Shown here piece by piece: positions 16,914-24,859 of a stretch of 64,000 nucleotides of DNA. A program made the position numbers and the translations under genes. The first letter of the stretch is position 1, and every line of letters begins with the position of its first letter. Where the stretch lies: assembly GCF_023715655.1 (NCBI RefSeq), contig NZ_JAMBON010000002.1, positions 154,115-218,114 of the forward strand. Direction: 5' to 3'. This DNA is from Oceanobacillus luteolus. GTDB taxonomy: Bacteria > Bacillota > Bacilli > Bacillales > Amphibacillaceae. Below the pieces are notes generated by a model that saw nothing but the letters and a program-made list of their open reading frames with translations, did no database searches and was not told where the DNA came from.

Positions 16914-17906
16914 TTAAAACATCTCCATGTCCGTAGAGTGTCTCGGTTGGACGCGAGCTTTCGGATTCATATAACGCATAGCATTATTAACCGCTGTAGG
17001 CCCTTCCCCGAAGCCGGTGACAATTAATTTCACCTTGCCATCATAGGTGGTCACATCTCCTGCTGCATAGATGCCAGGGATGTTTGTCTCCATTTTTGAG
17101 TTGACGACAATACTGTTTTTCTCTATTTTAATACCCCAGTCTTTAATTGGTCCTAGTGAAGAGATGAAACCATAATTACAGATGATGTCGTCGACTTCTA
17201 ATGTGATTTTATTTTCTCCTCTTACTTCTTGCAGTGTAATACTGTCAATTTTGTCTGAAGTCGTAATTGATTCAGCAGCGTATGGGGTAATCAATTCAAC
17301 AGTAGAATTCTTCAATTGCTCTACACTTGATTCATGAGCACGGAATTGATCTCTTCTATGCACTAAGGTTACGCTTTTAGCAATATCCTTAAGCATTAAA
17401 GCCCAATCTACTGCAGAATCTCCACCTCCAAGAAGTACAACATTTTTATCTGTAAATTGTTTTAAATCTGTTACATGGTAATGTAAATTAATACCTTCGA
17501 AATCTTCACTATTATCGATGTTTAATCGCCTTGGAGTGAAAGCTCCATTACCAGCTGTAATGATGATTGTCTTAGAAAGATGAACTTGACCATTCTCTCC
17601 GATAAGTTTGAAGCTGCCGTCTTCTTGTTTTTCAACCTTTTCAATCGCTTCATCTAAAATAATGGTAGGATTAAAAAACTCTACTTGCTTTTCTAAGTTT
17701 TTAACAAGGTCTACAGCTTTAATTTTTGGAAAGCCAGCAACATCATATATGTACTTCTCTGGATAAAGGGCAGCGAGTTGCCCACCAGTTTGGGGTAAAC
17801 TTTCAATAATCTTTACTTTAGCCTGGCGCATACCTCCATAGAAAGCAGTAAATAAACCTGCCGGTCCAGCGCCGATAATCGTTATATCATAAAGTTCTTC
17901 AGACAA
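16914..17906 (-). CDS. yumC: Ferredoxin--NADP+ reductase, thioredoxin-reductase-like (YumC)
   Basis: A 330-residue flavoprotein with the FAD dinucleotide motif [12 protein letters not shown] near residue 10 and an NADPH motif [12 protein letters not shown] near 160, but without the CxxC of thioredoxin reductase, which marks the YumC class. It passes electrons between NADPH and ferredoxin or flavodoxin and is essential in B. subtilis. The C-terminus includes the FAD-contacting [11 protein letters not shown]. The start is a TTG at 17906 preceded by AGAGGGAA. Confidence 0.92.
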   Translation of the reverse strand: MSEELYDITIIGAGPAGLFTAFYGGMRQAKVKIIESLPQTGGQLAALYPEKYIYDVAGFPKIKAVDLVKNLEKQVEFFNPTIILDEAIEKVEKQEDGSFKLIGENGQVHLSKTIIITAGNGAFTPRRLNIDNSEDFEGINLHYHVTDLKQFTDKNVVLLGGGDSAVDWALMLKDIAKSVTLVHRRDQFRAHESSVEQLKNSTVELITPYAAESITTSDKIDSITLQEVRGENKITLEVDDIICNYGFISSLGPIKDWGIKIEKNSIVVNSKMETNIPGIYAAGDVTTYDGKVKLIVTGFGEGPTAVNNAMRYMNPKARVQPRHSTDMEMF

Positions 17907-18028
17907 CGGAATTCCCTCTTTCCTTATCTAATATTGTCAACAATCCTATCCTACCATAAAACAAACCTGATTATATACTAACAAGCTCAATTTTTCATTC
18001 CATAAAAATCTAGTAATATTACAAAAAC

Positions 18029-18068
18029 GTAACAAAGCATGTTATTTTTGTTACAAATATGTTATAAT
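18029..18068 (+). promoter_or_regulatory. Inverted repeat and -10 element upstream of yumB
   Basis: GTAACAAA (18029-18036) and TTTGTTAC (18047-18054) form a perfect 8-bp inverted repeat with a 10-bp spacer, ending just before a TATAAT at 18063-18068. The layout suggests an operator overlapping the -35 region. The repeat is not the classic Rex or Fur box. Confidence 0.5.
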
Positions 18069-18149
18069 CTACTGATGTAATTGGTACAGTATAAATAGCC
18101 ACTGGGACAACAAGAAGACAAAAGCAAAAATGGCTAATGGAGTGTTAAC

Positions 18150-19370
18150 ATGTATAAACCACAAATTGTAATTCTAGGGGCGGGCTATAGCGGCTTAATG
18201 ACTGCAACTAAGTTACAGAAAATATTGCATCGGAATGAAGCTGATATTACATTAGTGAACATAAATGATTATCACTATCAGACATCCTGGTTGCATGAAA
18301 CTGCAGCTGGTACTTTAAAACCTGAAAGGACAATCATACCTATCAGGGATGTTATAAACCAAGAAAAAATCAATCTCGTAATTGATGAAGTAGTGATGAT
18401 CAAAGAAAAAGAGAAAATAGTAAAGTTAAAGAACCGTGAACTCTCTTATGATATTTTAGTGATAGGTTTAGGTTTTGAAGCGGAAGCTATTACAAATCCT
18501 AATTTGAACGATCATATATTTCCTATAGGGAACCTAAATAATGCCAGGGTTCTTAGAGAGCACCTGGAGTATAACTTTGCGAAGTATGCAAACGAAGAAA
18601 AGAAAAACCAAGCGAGACTAAATATTGTGATTGCTGGTGGAGGATTTACAGGTGTTGGCTACGCTGGAGAATTGGTGGACCGAATTCCAGACTTGAGTAA
18701 GGAATATGGTGTGGATCGCACTCAAGTCCGGGTGATTTTAGTAGAATGTGAATCTACTATCCTACCAGGTTTCCATAATGAATTCATTAACTATGCAATG
18801 AATTCATTGGAATCCCGAGGTGTTGAATTTGTTACAGATGCTGAAATTATAGAGACTAAAGAAGATCGTGTCGTATATGAGAAGTTAGGTAAACGGATTG
18901 AATTGCCGACCAAAACCGTTGTATGGGCTGGAGGAGTGCGTGGGAATTCCCTTCTTGAAGAGTCAGGCATCCCTACAAACAATGGCAAAGTAGAAGTAGA
19001 AAACAATCTACGTGTCCCAGATAATGAAGCAATATATGTAGTAGGGGACTGTGCCAATATACGTAATCCGGAAACCGGACGACTATATCCGGCAAATGCA
19101 GAAATCGCCATTGCCTCAGCGGAAACAGCTGCTGAAAATATCAAAGCACAGATTAATGGGGAAGCCCTCATTCCTTTCCAATTAAATAATAAAACGGTGA
19201 TTGCTTCACTTGGTACATCAGATGGTGTGGCAGTATCGTTAAACGGCAGGAATAGTTTTGGCTGGAAAGCTAATCTAATGAAAAAAATATGCTTAAATCG
19301 TTACTTACTCAGGCTCGGCGGGATTCATCTCTTACTTAAAAAAGGCCGGTTCAACTTCTTCCAAGCGTAA
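18150..19370 (+). CDS. yumB: Type II NADH dehydrogenase-like protein (YumB)
   Basis: A 406-residue pyridine nucleotide-disulfide oxidoreductase with FAD motif VILGAGYSGLMTA at residues 7-19, a second Rossmann motif VIAGGGFTGVGYAGEL near 160 and the FAD-contact VVGDCANIRNP near 295. The C-terminal LLRLGGIHLLLKKG segment fits the membrane-binding end of NDH-2 enzymes. It probably oxidises NADH and reduces menaquinone without pumping protons. Placed near yuiB and yumC as in B. subtilis; the paralogue yutJ is an alternative name. Confidence 0.85.
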   Translation: MYKPQIVILGAGYSGLMTATKLQKILHRNEADITLVNINDYHYQTSWLHETAAGTLKPERTIIPIRDVINQEKINLVIDEVVMIKEKEKIVKLKNRELSYDILVIGLGFEAEAITNPNLNDHIFPIGNLNNARVLREHLEYNFAKYANEEKKNQARLNIVIAGGGFTGVGYAGELVDRIPDLSKEYGVDRTQVRVILVECESTILPGFHNEFINYAMNSLESRGVEFVTDAEIIETKEDRVVYEKLGKRIELPTKTVVWAGGVRGNSLLEESGIPTNNGKVEVENNLRVPDNEAIYVVGDCANIRNPETGRLYPANAEIAIASAETAAENIKAQINGEALIPFQLNNKTVIASLGTSDGVAVSLNGRNSFGWKANLMKKICLNRYLLRLGGIHLLLKKGRFNFFQA

Positions 19371-19522
19371 AAGCAGGAAGGTTGTTTATCTTTGCTTTTC
19401 TATTTATTTGTTATAAAATAGGCGTGGATATTATGTTCCATGAACGAAAACTATCATTCTGGAGACAATAGTCAACGGAGTGAATGTTTAATTGATTTAA
19501 CGAAGCGAAGGGAGCCACACCA

Positions 19523-19834
19523 TTGATACAGCTAGTAGTTTCTGTTCTACTTTATTTTGTAATATTCTTCGGGATTGCTTTTATTTTAAATATGCTTTTA
19601 CGGAGTACTTGGTTAATGTCTTTCCTTTATCCTGTTATAGCAATAATTATTATTGATGGGATTTCAACTTTTGATTACTTGACCAATACGAGTGAGTCTT
19701 TTCAAGTACTGGGTGATAGGTTAGCTTCTTTACAGGTTGCCGACTATATCATTATGGGTTCCGGACTTGCCGGTACAATCGTTTCGGGGATCACCATCCG
19801 AATTTTGCGTAAGAGTGGATATCGAATGTTTTAG
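19523..19834 (+). CDS. yuiB: YuiB family membrane protein
   Basis: A 103-residue protein with three hydrophobic segments (residues 4-27, 31-48 and 75-95) and YuiB-like sequence. Start is TTG at 19523 with GAAGGGAG upstream; no ATG is available near. In B. subtilis yuiB follows yumB after yuiA; no yuiA-type CxxC zinc-finger gene was found in the 150 bp between. Function unknown. Confidence 0.75.
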   Translation: MIQLVVSVLLYFVIFFGIAFILNMLLRSTWLMSFLYPVIAIIIIDGISTFDYLTNTSESFQVLGDRLASLQVADYIIMGSGLAGTIVSGITIRILRKSGYRMF

Positions 19835-19848
19835 AGCTCAATGATATG

Positions 19849-19885
19849 AATAGCAGACCAAATTATTGGTCTGCTATTTTATTTG
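19849..19885. terminator. Bidirectional terminator between yuiB and the sigma-54 activator
   Basis: AATAGCAGACCA and TGGTCTGCTATT are perfect 12-bp arms around a 6-base loop, followed by TTATTT. It overlaps the end of the activator gene on the minus strand. Confidence 0.85.
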
Positions 19886-21244
19886 ATACTTTTGTAGTTT
19901 GTTATAAAGAGTCACCCGCGAGATACCAAGTCTTCGAGCTGCGTCTGATTTATTTCCATTTGTTTGACGTAAAGTTTCTTCAATTAATACTTTTTCAATA
20001 GAATCTTTCTCATCTGATAGAGACGAGCTTTTATCATCATCACTTATTTGTGAAGAGGGGATGAGATCAGGGAAGTAATTCAATAAATCATCACTTTCAA
20101 TTTGGGATTTGTCACAGAGTATGACCAACCTTTCCATCATATTTTTAAGTTCTCGTACATTACCAGGCCATTCATAAGACAAAAGAATTTGCATGGCACT
20201 ATGATGGAGCACGGGTGTTGGTAATTGATATTTTAAAGCAAACTGTTCGAGAAATAAATCTGTCAAGCTTGGAATATCATCCAAGCGGTCACGTAATGGC
20301 GGCATGGTGAGTTGGATGACATTCACTCTGTAATATAGATCGGCACGGAAATTATTCTCAACCATCATCGTCGTAAGATCTTGGTTGGTAGCAGCAATAA
20401 TACGTACATTCACTTCACGACCGATGGAATCACCTATCCGATAAATACGGTTTTCTTGCAGCACCCGCAGCAATTTTACTTGCATGTCCAACGGAAGCTC
20501 ACCAATCTCATCGAGAAATAACGTTCCTCCATCTGCCATTTCAATTTTCCCTGCTTTCCCTTCCTTCGATGCCCCGGTAAAAGAACCCGCTTCATAACCG
20601 AAAAGTTCGCTCTCAAATAGGGCAGGGGGGATGGCTCCACAGTTAACTGGGATAAACGGTTTGTCGGCTCGAGAGCTCGCTTCATGAATCGCTTGTGCAC
20701 ATACTTCTTTTCCGGTACCGCTTTCACCGAGAATTAAAGTGGTTGCATCGGTTTTTGCAGCCTTTACAGCAATTTGAATGGTATCTAAAAGAGCGGTGCT
20801 CCGACCTTTTAACTTGGCAAAAGGGGATTCTTCGTTCACTTGTTTGACTTTCTTTCTTAGTTCATCCAATTCCATCGAAGTTGTTTCCAAGTTATTGCTC
20901 AATCGTACAATTTGTGTAATATCTCTCTCTACAGAGACAGCACCAATTAATTCTCCGCTATTATTAAAAATTGGGGTAGTGTTAATGACCACGTGTTTAT
21001 CTTCTCTGGGACGGTGATAGATATTCTTCACTTGTTCTTTCGTTTCTAGTACTTTCAAAACCATGAGATCTTCTTCCTTAAAGAAATCAGTAATCGATTG
21101 ATTAATTATTTCTTCTTTTGATATGTTAAAAGTGGCAACGGCAGCATCATTCCAATATAAAACAATTTTATCACGATTAATCACTGTTATTGCATCATCT
21201 TCTGTCGAAAGAACTGTTTCTAAAATCAACTGATTTACATTCAA
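19874..21244 (-). CDS. Sigma-54-dependent transcriptional activator with PAS domain, probable proline regulator
   Basis: The protein has a PAS domain (about residues 5-115), then an AAA+ domain with Walker A GESGTGKE (about 173-180), GSFTGA (220-225; GAFTGA with Ala to Ser) and Walker B TLFLDE (241-246), and a C-terminal Fis-type helix-turn-helix. It should bind enhancer DNA and open sigma-54 promoters, like RocR or PrdR. The TTG at 21244 is preferred because GGGAGG lies 10 bases before it. It is divergent from proline dehydrogenase, which has a sigma-54 promoter, so it very likely controls proline use. Confidence 0.85.
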   Translation of the reverse strand: MNVNQLILETVLSTEDDAITVINRDKIVLYWNDAAVATFNISKEEIINQSITDFFKEEDLMVLKVLETKEQVKNIYHRPREDKHVVINTTPIFNNSGELIGAVSVERDITQIVRLSNNLETTSMELDELRKKVKQVNEESPFAKLKGRSTALLDTIQIAVKAAKTDATTLILGESGTGKEVCAQAIHEASSRADKPFIPVNCGAIPPALFESELFGYEAGSFTGASKEGKAGKIEMADGGTLFLDEIGELPLDMQVKLLRVLQENRIYRIGDSIGREVNVRIIAATNQDLTTMMVENNFRADLYYRVNVIQLTMPPLRDRLDDIPSLTDLFLEQFALKYQLPTPVLHHSAMQILLSYEWPGNVRELKNMMERLVILCDKSQIESDDLLNYFPDLIPSSQISDDDKSSSLSDEKDSIEKVLIEETLRQTNGNKSDAARRLGISRVTLYNKLQKYQIK

Positions 21245-21275
21245 CCAATTCGTACCTCCCAAACTGTAAAGTAGT

Positions 21276-21333
21276 TGTACAATAATTGTACAGATTATTT
21301 ACACTTGTGTAAATGATAGCGTGTACAATTGTC
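21276..21333. promoter_or_regulatory. Enhancer-like palindromes upstream of the proline operon
   Basis: Three sites lie in a row: a perfect 17-bp palindrome TGTACAATAATTGTACA (21276-21292), TTTACACTTGTGTAAA (21298-21313) and a half-site TGTACAATTGT (21322-21332). They are 90-150 bp upstream of the sigma-54 promoter, the usual place for activator binding. Confidence 0.7.
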
Positions 21334-21422
21334 GTTAACTAAAACTCATATAAAAATAATTTCGTATGAAAGGGCATTCATACGAAGCAATTTCGGAATT
21401 AAGATGAATCTCTCCTCTTGAT

Positions 21423-21440
21423 TTGGCATGGTTTTTGCTA
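21423..21440 (+). promoter_or_regulatory. Sigma-54 (-24/-12) promoter of the proline operon
   Basis: TTGGCATGGTTTTTGCTA matches the -24/-12 consensus with GG and GC 10 bp apart. It lies about 160 bp upstream of the proline dehydrogenase start. Confidence 0.85.
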
Positions 21441-21507
21441 TAATAATAGTAAGTGCAGTAGCAGAAGTTACAGATTAAATCACAATCTGGAAACTATCGC
21501 AAATAAA

Positions 21508-21521
21508 TGTAAGCACTTTCA
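21508..21521 (+). promoter_or_regulatory. Possible cre site in the putB leader
   Basis: TGTAAGCACTTTCA differs from the CcpA-site consensus at the central CG (CA here). It lies between the sigma-54 promoter and the gene, where CcpA could block transcription. Confidence 0.4.
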
Positions 21522-21601
21522 ATGATGCGAATTATCTCAACACTGTAACAGCTGCTAGAATTGGCACACCTTCAAGAGTAACTCAAAAAGGAGAATGTAT
21601 C

Positions 21602-22609
21602 ATGGCTAACTTAACTCGTGACTTTTTTATTGCACTATCAAATAGTGAATTTCTTAATGAAAATGCACGTAAATGGGGATTCCGTTTAGGTGCGGAAAAA
21701 TTTGTTGCTGGTACCGACATCTATGCTGCTGCAAAGAAAGTCCGGGAATTGAATCAGCACGGTATCACCGTCACATTGGATAATTTAGGGGAATTTGTAT
21801 ATGACCGTGAGGAGGCTATTGAGGCGAAAAATCAGATCCTTAACGTAATTGAACAAATTCATGAGCTAGAACTCGATAGTCATATTTCTGTTAAACTTAC
21901 ACAAATCGGACTTGATATTGACAAGGACTTTTGCTTGGAAAATATGAGGGATATTGTAGCTAAGGCAAATGAAAATCATATATTTGTCAATATCGATATG
22001 GAAAAATTTGTGCATTATCAACCTACTTTGGATCTGTTGAAGGAGCTTCGTAAAGAATACAAAAACGTTGGAACTGTTTTACAAACTTATTTATATCGTA
22101 CCGAAGAAGATTTGAAAGAATTAAAGGATGTCAGATTACGAATTGTAAAAGGGGCTTATAAAGAGTCCGAAGATGTCGCTTATCAAACCAAAGAAGAAAT
22201 TGATGCCAACTTTATCAAAGTAGTGAAAGAACGACTGCAAGGAGAAGCTTTCACATCAATTGCAACACATGACCATCATATTATTAATCAAGTGAAAAAA
22301 TATGTTGAGGAGAACAACATAAATAAAGATAAGTTTGAATTTCAAATGCTATATGGTTTCCGTACAGAGATGCAATATGCTTTGGCGGAAGAGGGATACC
22401 GTTTCTGTACGTATATTCCATTCGGCAATGATTGGTTCGGATACTTCATGCGTCGGTTGGCTGAGCGTCCGCAAAATATGAATCTAGTATTGAAGGATAC
22501 CTTCTACACGAAGGAAAATACGCTCAAAAAAGGACCGGTCGTTGCAGGTGTTGCAGGGATTGCAGCGATTACATTTCTCGTAGGAAGAAAAAAAGCAAGA
22601 AATAAATAA
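21602..22609 (+). CDS. putB: Proline dehydrogenase
   Basis: A 335-residue monofunctional FAD-dependent proline dehydrogenase (TIM barrel), oxidising proline to pyrroline-5-carboxylate. Recognisable are RLVKGAY-type (here LRIVKGAYKE), the ATHDHHII strand, FEFQMLYG, and the substrate-binding YxxYxxRRLAERPxN (here FGYFMRRLAERPQN). Beyond the usual end it carries a C-terminal hydrophobic segment (about residues 311-327, VVAGVAGIAAITFLVG) and a basic tail RKKARNK that could anchor it to the membrane. The start follows AAAGGAG. putP lies downstream; no pyrroline-5-carboxylate dehydrogenase is in the window. Confidence 0.92.
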   Translation: MANLTRDFFIALSNSEFLNENARKWGFRLGAEKFVAGTDIYAAAKKVRELNQHGITVTLDNLGEFVYDREEAIEAKNQILNVIEQIHELELDSHISVKLTQIGLDIDKDFCLENMRDIVAKANENHIFVNIDMEKFVHYQPTLDLLKELRKEYKNVGTVLQTYLYRTEEDLKELKDVRLRIVKGAYKESEDVAYQTKEEIDANFIKVVKERLQGEAFTSIATHDHHIINQVKKYVEENNINKDKFEFQMLYGFRTEMQYALAEEGYRFCTYIPFGNDWFGYFMRRLAERPQNMNLVLKDTFYTKENTLKKGPVVAGVAGIAAITFLVGRKKARNK

Positions 22610-22648
22610 ACAAAGATAAAGGATTATTTTAATGATGAAATATCGATA

Positions 22649-22676
22649 AAAGCTCGAGATTCGAGCTTTTTAAATA
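22649..22676 (+). terminator. Hairpin between putB and putP
   Basis: AAAGCTCGA pairs with TCGAGCTTT over a 3-base loop, followed by TTAAAT. It may partly terminate transcription and lower putP expression relative to putB. Confidence 0.75.
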
Positions 22677-22702
22677 TAATTTAATAAGGGGAGATGGAAA
22701 GG

Positions 22703-24184
22703 ATGTCGGATTATACGTATCAGTTAATGGCAATCATATTATATTTCATATGTATGGTATTGATTGGTCTCTTTGGATTCTCAAAGACAAAAAACTTAGG
22801 TGACTACATGCTCGGTGGGCGTCAGTTAGGTCCCGTTGCATCTGCTATGAGTGCAGGTGCCTCGGACATGTCTCAGTGGTTGTTAATGGGTCTTCCTGGC
22901 GCTTTGTATGTAGCTGGTTTAGTAGAAATATGGATGCCGATAGCGCTCGCTGCTGGAACATGGTTGAATTGGAAAATCGTTGCACCAAGACTTCGTACGT
23001 ACACACAAGTGGCAAATAATTCGATTACAATTCCGAGTTTCTTGGATAATCGATTTAAAGATAATGCTAAGATATTACGAGTAGTTTCCGGGCTTATTAT
23101 TTTACTTTATTTTACTTTCTATGTTTCATCTGGAATGGTTGCTGGTGGGGTCTTCTTCGAAAGTGCATTTGATTATAAATATCAAACTGGACTTATGATT
23201 GTTGGTGGTGTAACTATTCTTTACACTTTCATAGGCGGATTCTTAGCGGTTAGTTACACTGATGTTGTTCAAGGTACCATGATGTTTTTAGCCCTTATAC
23301 TAGTTCCTATATTTGGAATTCTAGCCACCGGAGGATTTGGAGAAATGACGGCAAGTGCAATGGAATTTAATCCTGATGCTTTTAGTATCGTATCTGGGAC
23401 CACTTTCCTGGGAGTCATTTCGTTACTTGCTTGGGGATTAGGTTACTTTGGACAACCACATATCATCATTAGATTCATGGCGATCAAATCAGCTAAAGAA
23501 ACAAAGGCAGCACGGAGAATTGGTTTTGGTTGGGTTACATTATCACTGGGAGGAGCAGTACTTACAGGCCTGGTTGGATCAGCTTACTTCCAACAAAATC
23601 CAGAAATCACTTTAAGTAATCCTGAAGCGGTATTTCTTTCATTAGGACAGATTCTGTTCCACCCATTTATTGCAGGGTTGATGTTGGCTGCAGTTCTCGC
23701 AGCTATAATGAGTACAGTTTCTTCTCAGCTTCTTGTTTCATCCTCAGCTCTGGTTGAGGATATTTATAAGACGGTTTTCAAAAAAGAAGCGAGTGATAAG
23801 TTTTATGTAAATATGGGAAGGCTAGCCGTATTATTCATTTCAGCGATTGCCATCTACTTTGCTTGGGAACAAAACGATACCATTTTAGGACTTGTGAAAT
23901 TCGCTTGGGCAGGGTTCGGCGCCTCCTTTGGTCCGGTAATCCTTATGTCCTTGTATTGGAAGAAGTTTACAAGCTCTGGTGCACTTTGGGCAATGATTGT
24001 CGGTGCGATTACAGTATTCATTTGGGGTAACACTCCATTAAAAAATTATTTATATGAAATTGTACCTGGTTTTATATTAGCCTTAATTGTTGGATGTGTA
24101 GTAAGCAAGCTGACATACAAGCACAATCCAGAAGTAGAGGAAGAGTTTGATGAAGCAGTAAGACTTGCAAAATTTGAGGACTGA
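22703..24184 (+). CDS. putP: Sodium/proline symporter
   Basis: A 493-residue member of the solute:sodium symporter family with about 13 membrane segments. PutP-like features include DYMLGGRQLGP near residue 33, ASDMSQWLLMGLPGALY near 55, and the sodium-site stretch with SSGMVAGG and later STVSSQLLVSSSALVED near 335-350. ATG 22703 is preferred because GGGGAG is too close to ATG 22694. It lies 93 bp downstream of proline dehydrogenase and would supply its substrate; in a halotolerant cell it may also serve osmoprotection. Confidence 0.92.
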   Translation: MSDYTYQLMAIILYFICMVLIGLFGFSKTKNLGDYMLGGRQLGPVASAMSAGASDMSQWLLMGLPGALYVAGLVEIWMPIALAAGTWLNWKIVAPRLRTYTQVANNSITIPSFLDNRFKDNAKILRVVSGLIILLYFTFYVSSGMVAGGVFFESAFDYKYQTGLMIVGGVTILYTFIGGFLAVSYTDVVQGTMMFLALILVPIFGILATGGFGEMTASAMEFNPDAFSIVSGTTFLGVISLLAWGLGYFGQPHIIIRFMAIKSAKETKAARRIGFGWVTLSLGGAVLTGLVGSAYFQQNPEITLSNPEAVFLSLGQILFHPFIAGLMLAAVLAAIMSTVSSQLLVSSSALVEDIYKTVFKKEASDKFYVNMGRLAVLFISAIAIYFAWEQNDTILGLVKFAWAGFGASFGPVILMSLYWKKFTSSGALWAMIVGAITVFIWGNTPLKNYLYEIVPGFILALIVGCVVSKLTYKHNPEVEEEFDEAVRLAKFED

Positions 24185-24193
24185 TTATCACTT

Positions 24194-24228
24194 AAAAGAG
24201 TGAGCATAAATGTTCACTCTTTTTTCTT
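24194..24228 (+). terminator. Terminator after putP
   Basis: AAAAGAGTGA pairs with TCACTCTTTT around a 10-base loop, followed by more T residues. Confidence 0.9.
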
Positions 24229-24271
24229 ATTCATGTATGTTATTAATAAAAAAGAAGTAGAGAGTGATTGA

Positions 24272-24746
24272 ATGAAGAAAACAAATGTCCATCGGCTGCT
24301 CGACAAAAGAAAGATAGATTATCAGATTCACGAATATCCTTGGACAGAGGAGAGATTGGATGCAAAAACTGCTGCAAGTCAGGCACATATTGATTTGGAA
24401 AAAGTATATAAAACTCTCGTAGCAGTTGGAGATAAAACAGGTACTCTTGTGGCTTGCATTAGAGCAGAAGATGAACTTGATCTTAAAGCACTTGCGAAAC
24501 ACAGCGGTAACAAAAAAAGTGGAAATGCTATTAATGAAAAATCTGGAAAAAACAACTGGCTACCTTCGCGGAGGTTGTTCACCTATTGGAATGAAGAAAA
24601 GCTTTCCGACATTTATCGATGAGTCTGCAAAGAAATTAGAAACCATCGTTATTTCTGCCGGTGCACGTGGGAGTCAAGTAGAATTATCTCCATATGATTT
24701 GGAACAACTCACAGGTGCTGTTTTTAAAAATCTAAAGGTGGATTAA
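24272..24746 (+). pseudogene. YbaK/EbsC-type Cys-tRNA(Pro) deacylase, frameshifted
   Basis: Two overlapping frames together make one complete YbaK-type protein of about 157 residues. Frame one runs from MKKTNVHRLLDKRKIDY to ALAKHSGNKK; family sequence continues in another frame with KKVEM, GYLRGGCSPIGMKK and VISAGARGSQVELSPYDL. The break falls in a run of seven A residues at 24512-24518; six would restore the frame. Intact enzymes hydrolyse mischarged Cys-tRNA(Pro). This could be a true pseudogene, a sequencing error, or slippage-expressed. The start follows AGAGAGTGATTGA. Confidence 0.8.
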
Positions 24747-24795
24747 TTATAAGATTTTTACATGCTTGTTTTGCCGTAAACTATCATACATTCAA

Positions 24796-24839
24796 AAATG
24801 TCCAGAACAATACAGTAATCTGTAATGTACTGGACATTT
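24796..24839. terminator. Bidirectional terminator
   Basis: AAATGTCCAG and CTGGACATTT close a long hairpin with an inner ACAG/CTGT stem; T-rich sequence follows on both strands. Confidence 0.8.
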
Positions 24840-24859
24840 CTAAGTTGAATCCAATTATT

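Noticed and set aside
19371..19522. Possible yuiA between yumB and yuiB
   Set aside because: No CxxC zinc-finger-like frame is present in any of the three plus frames.
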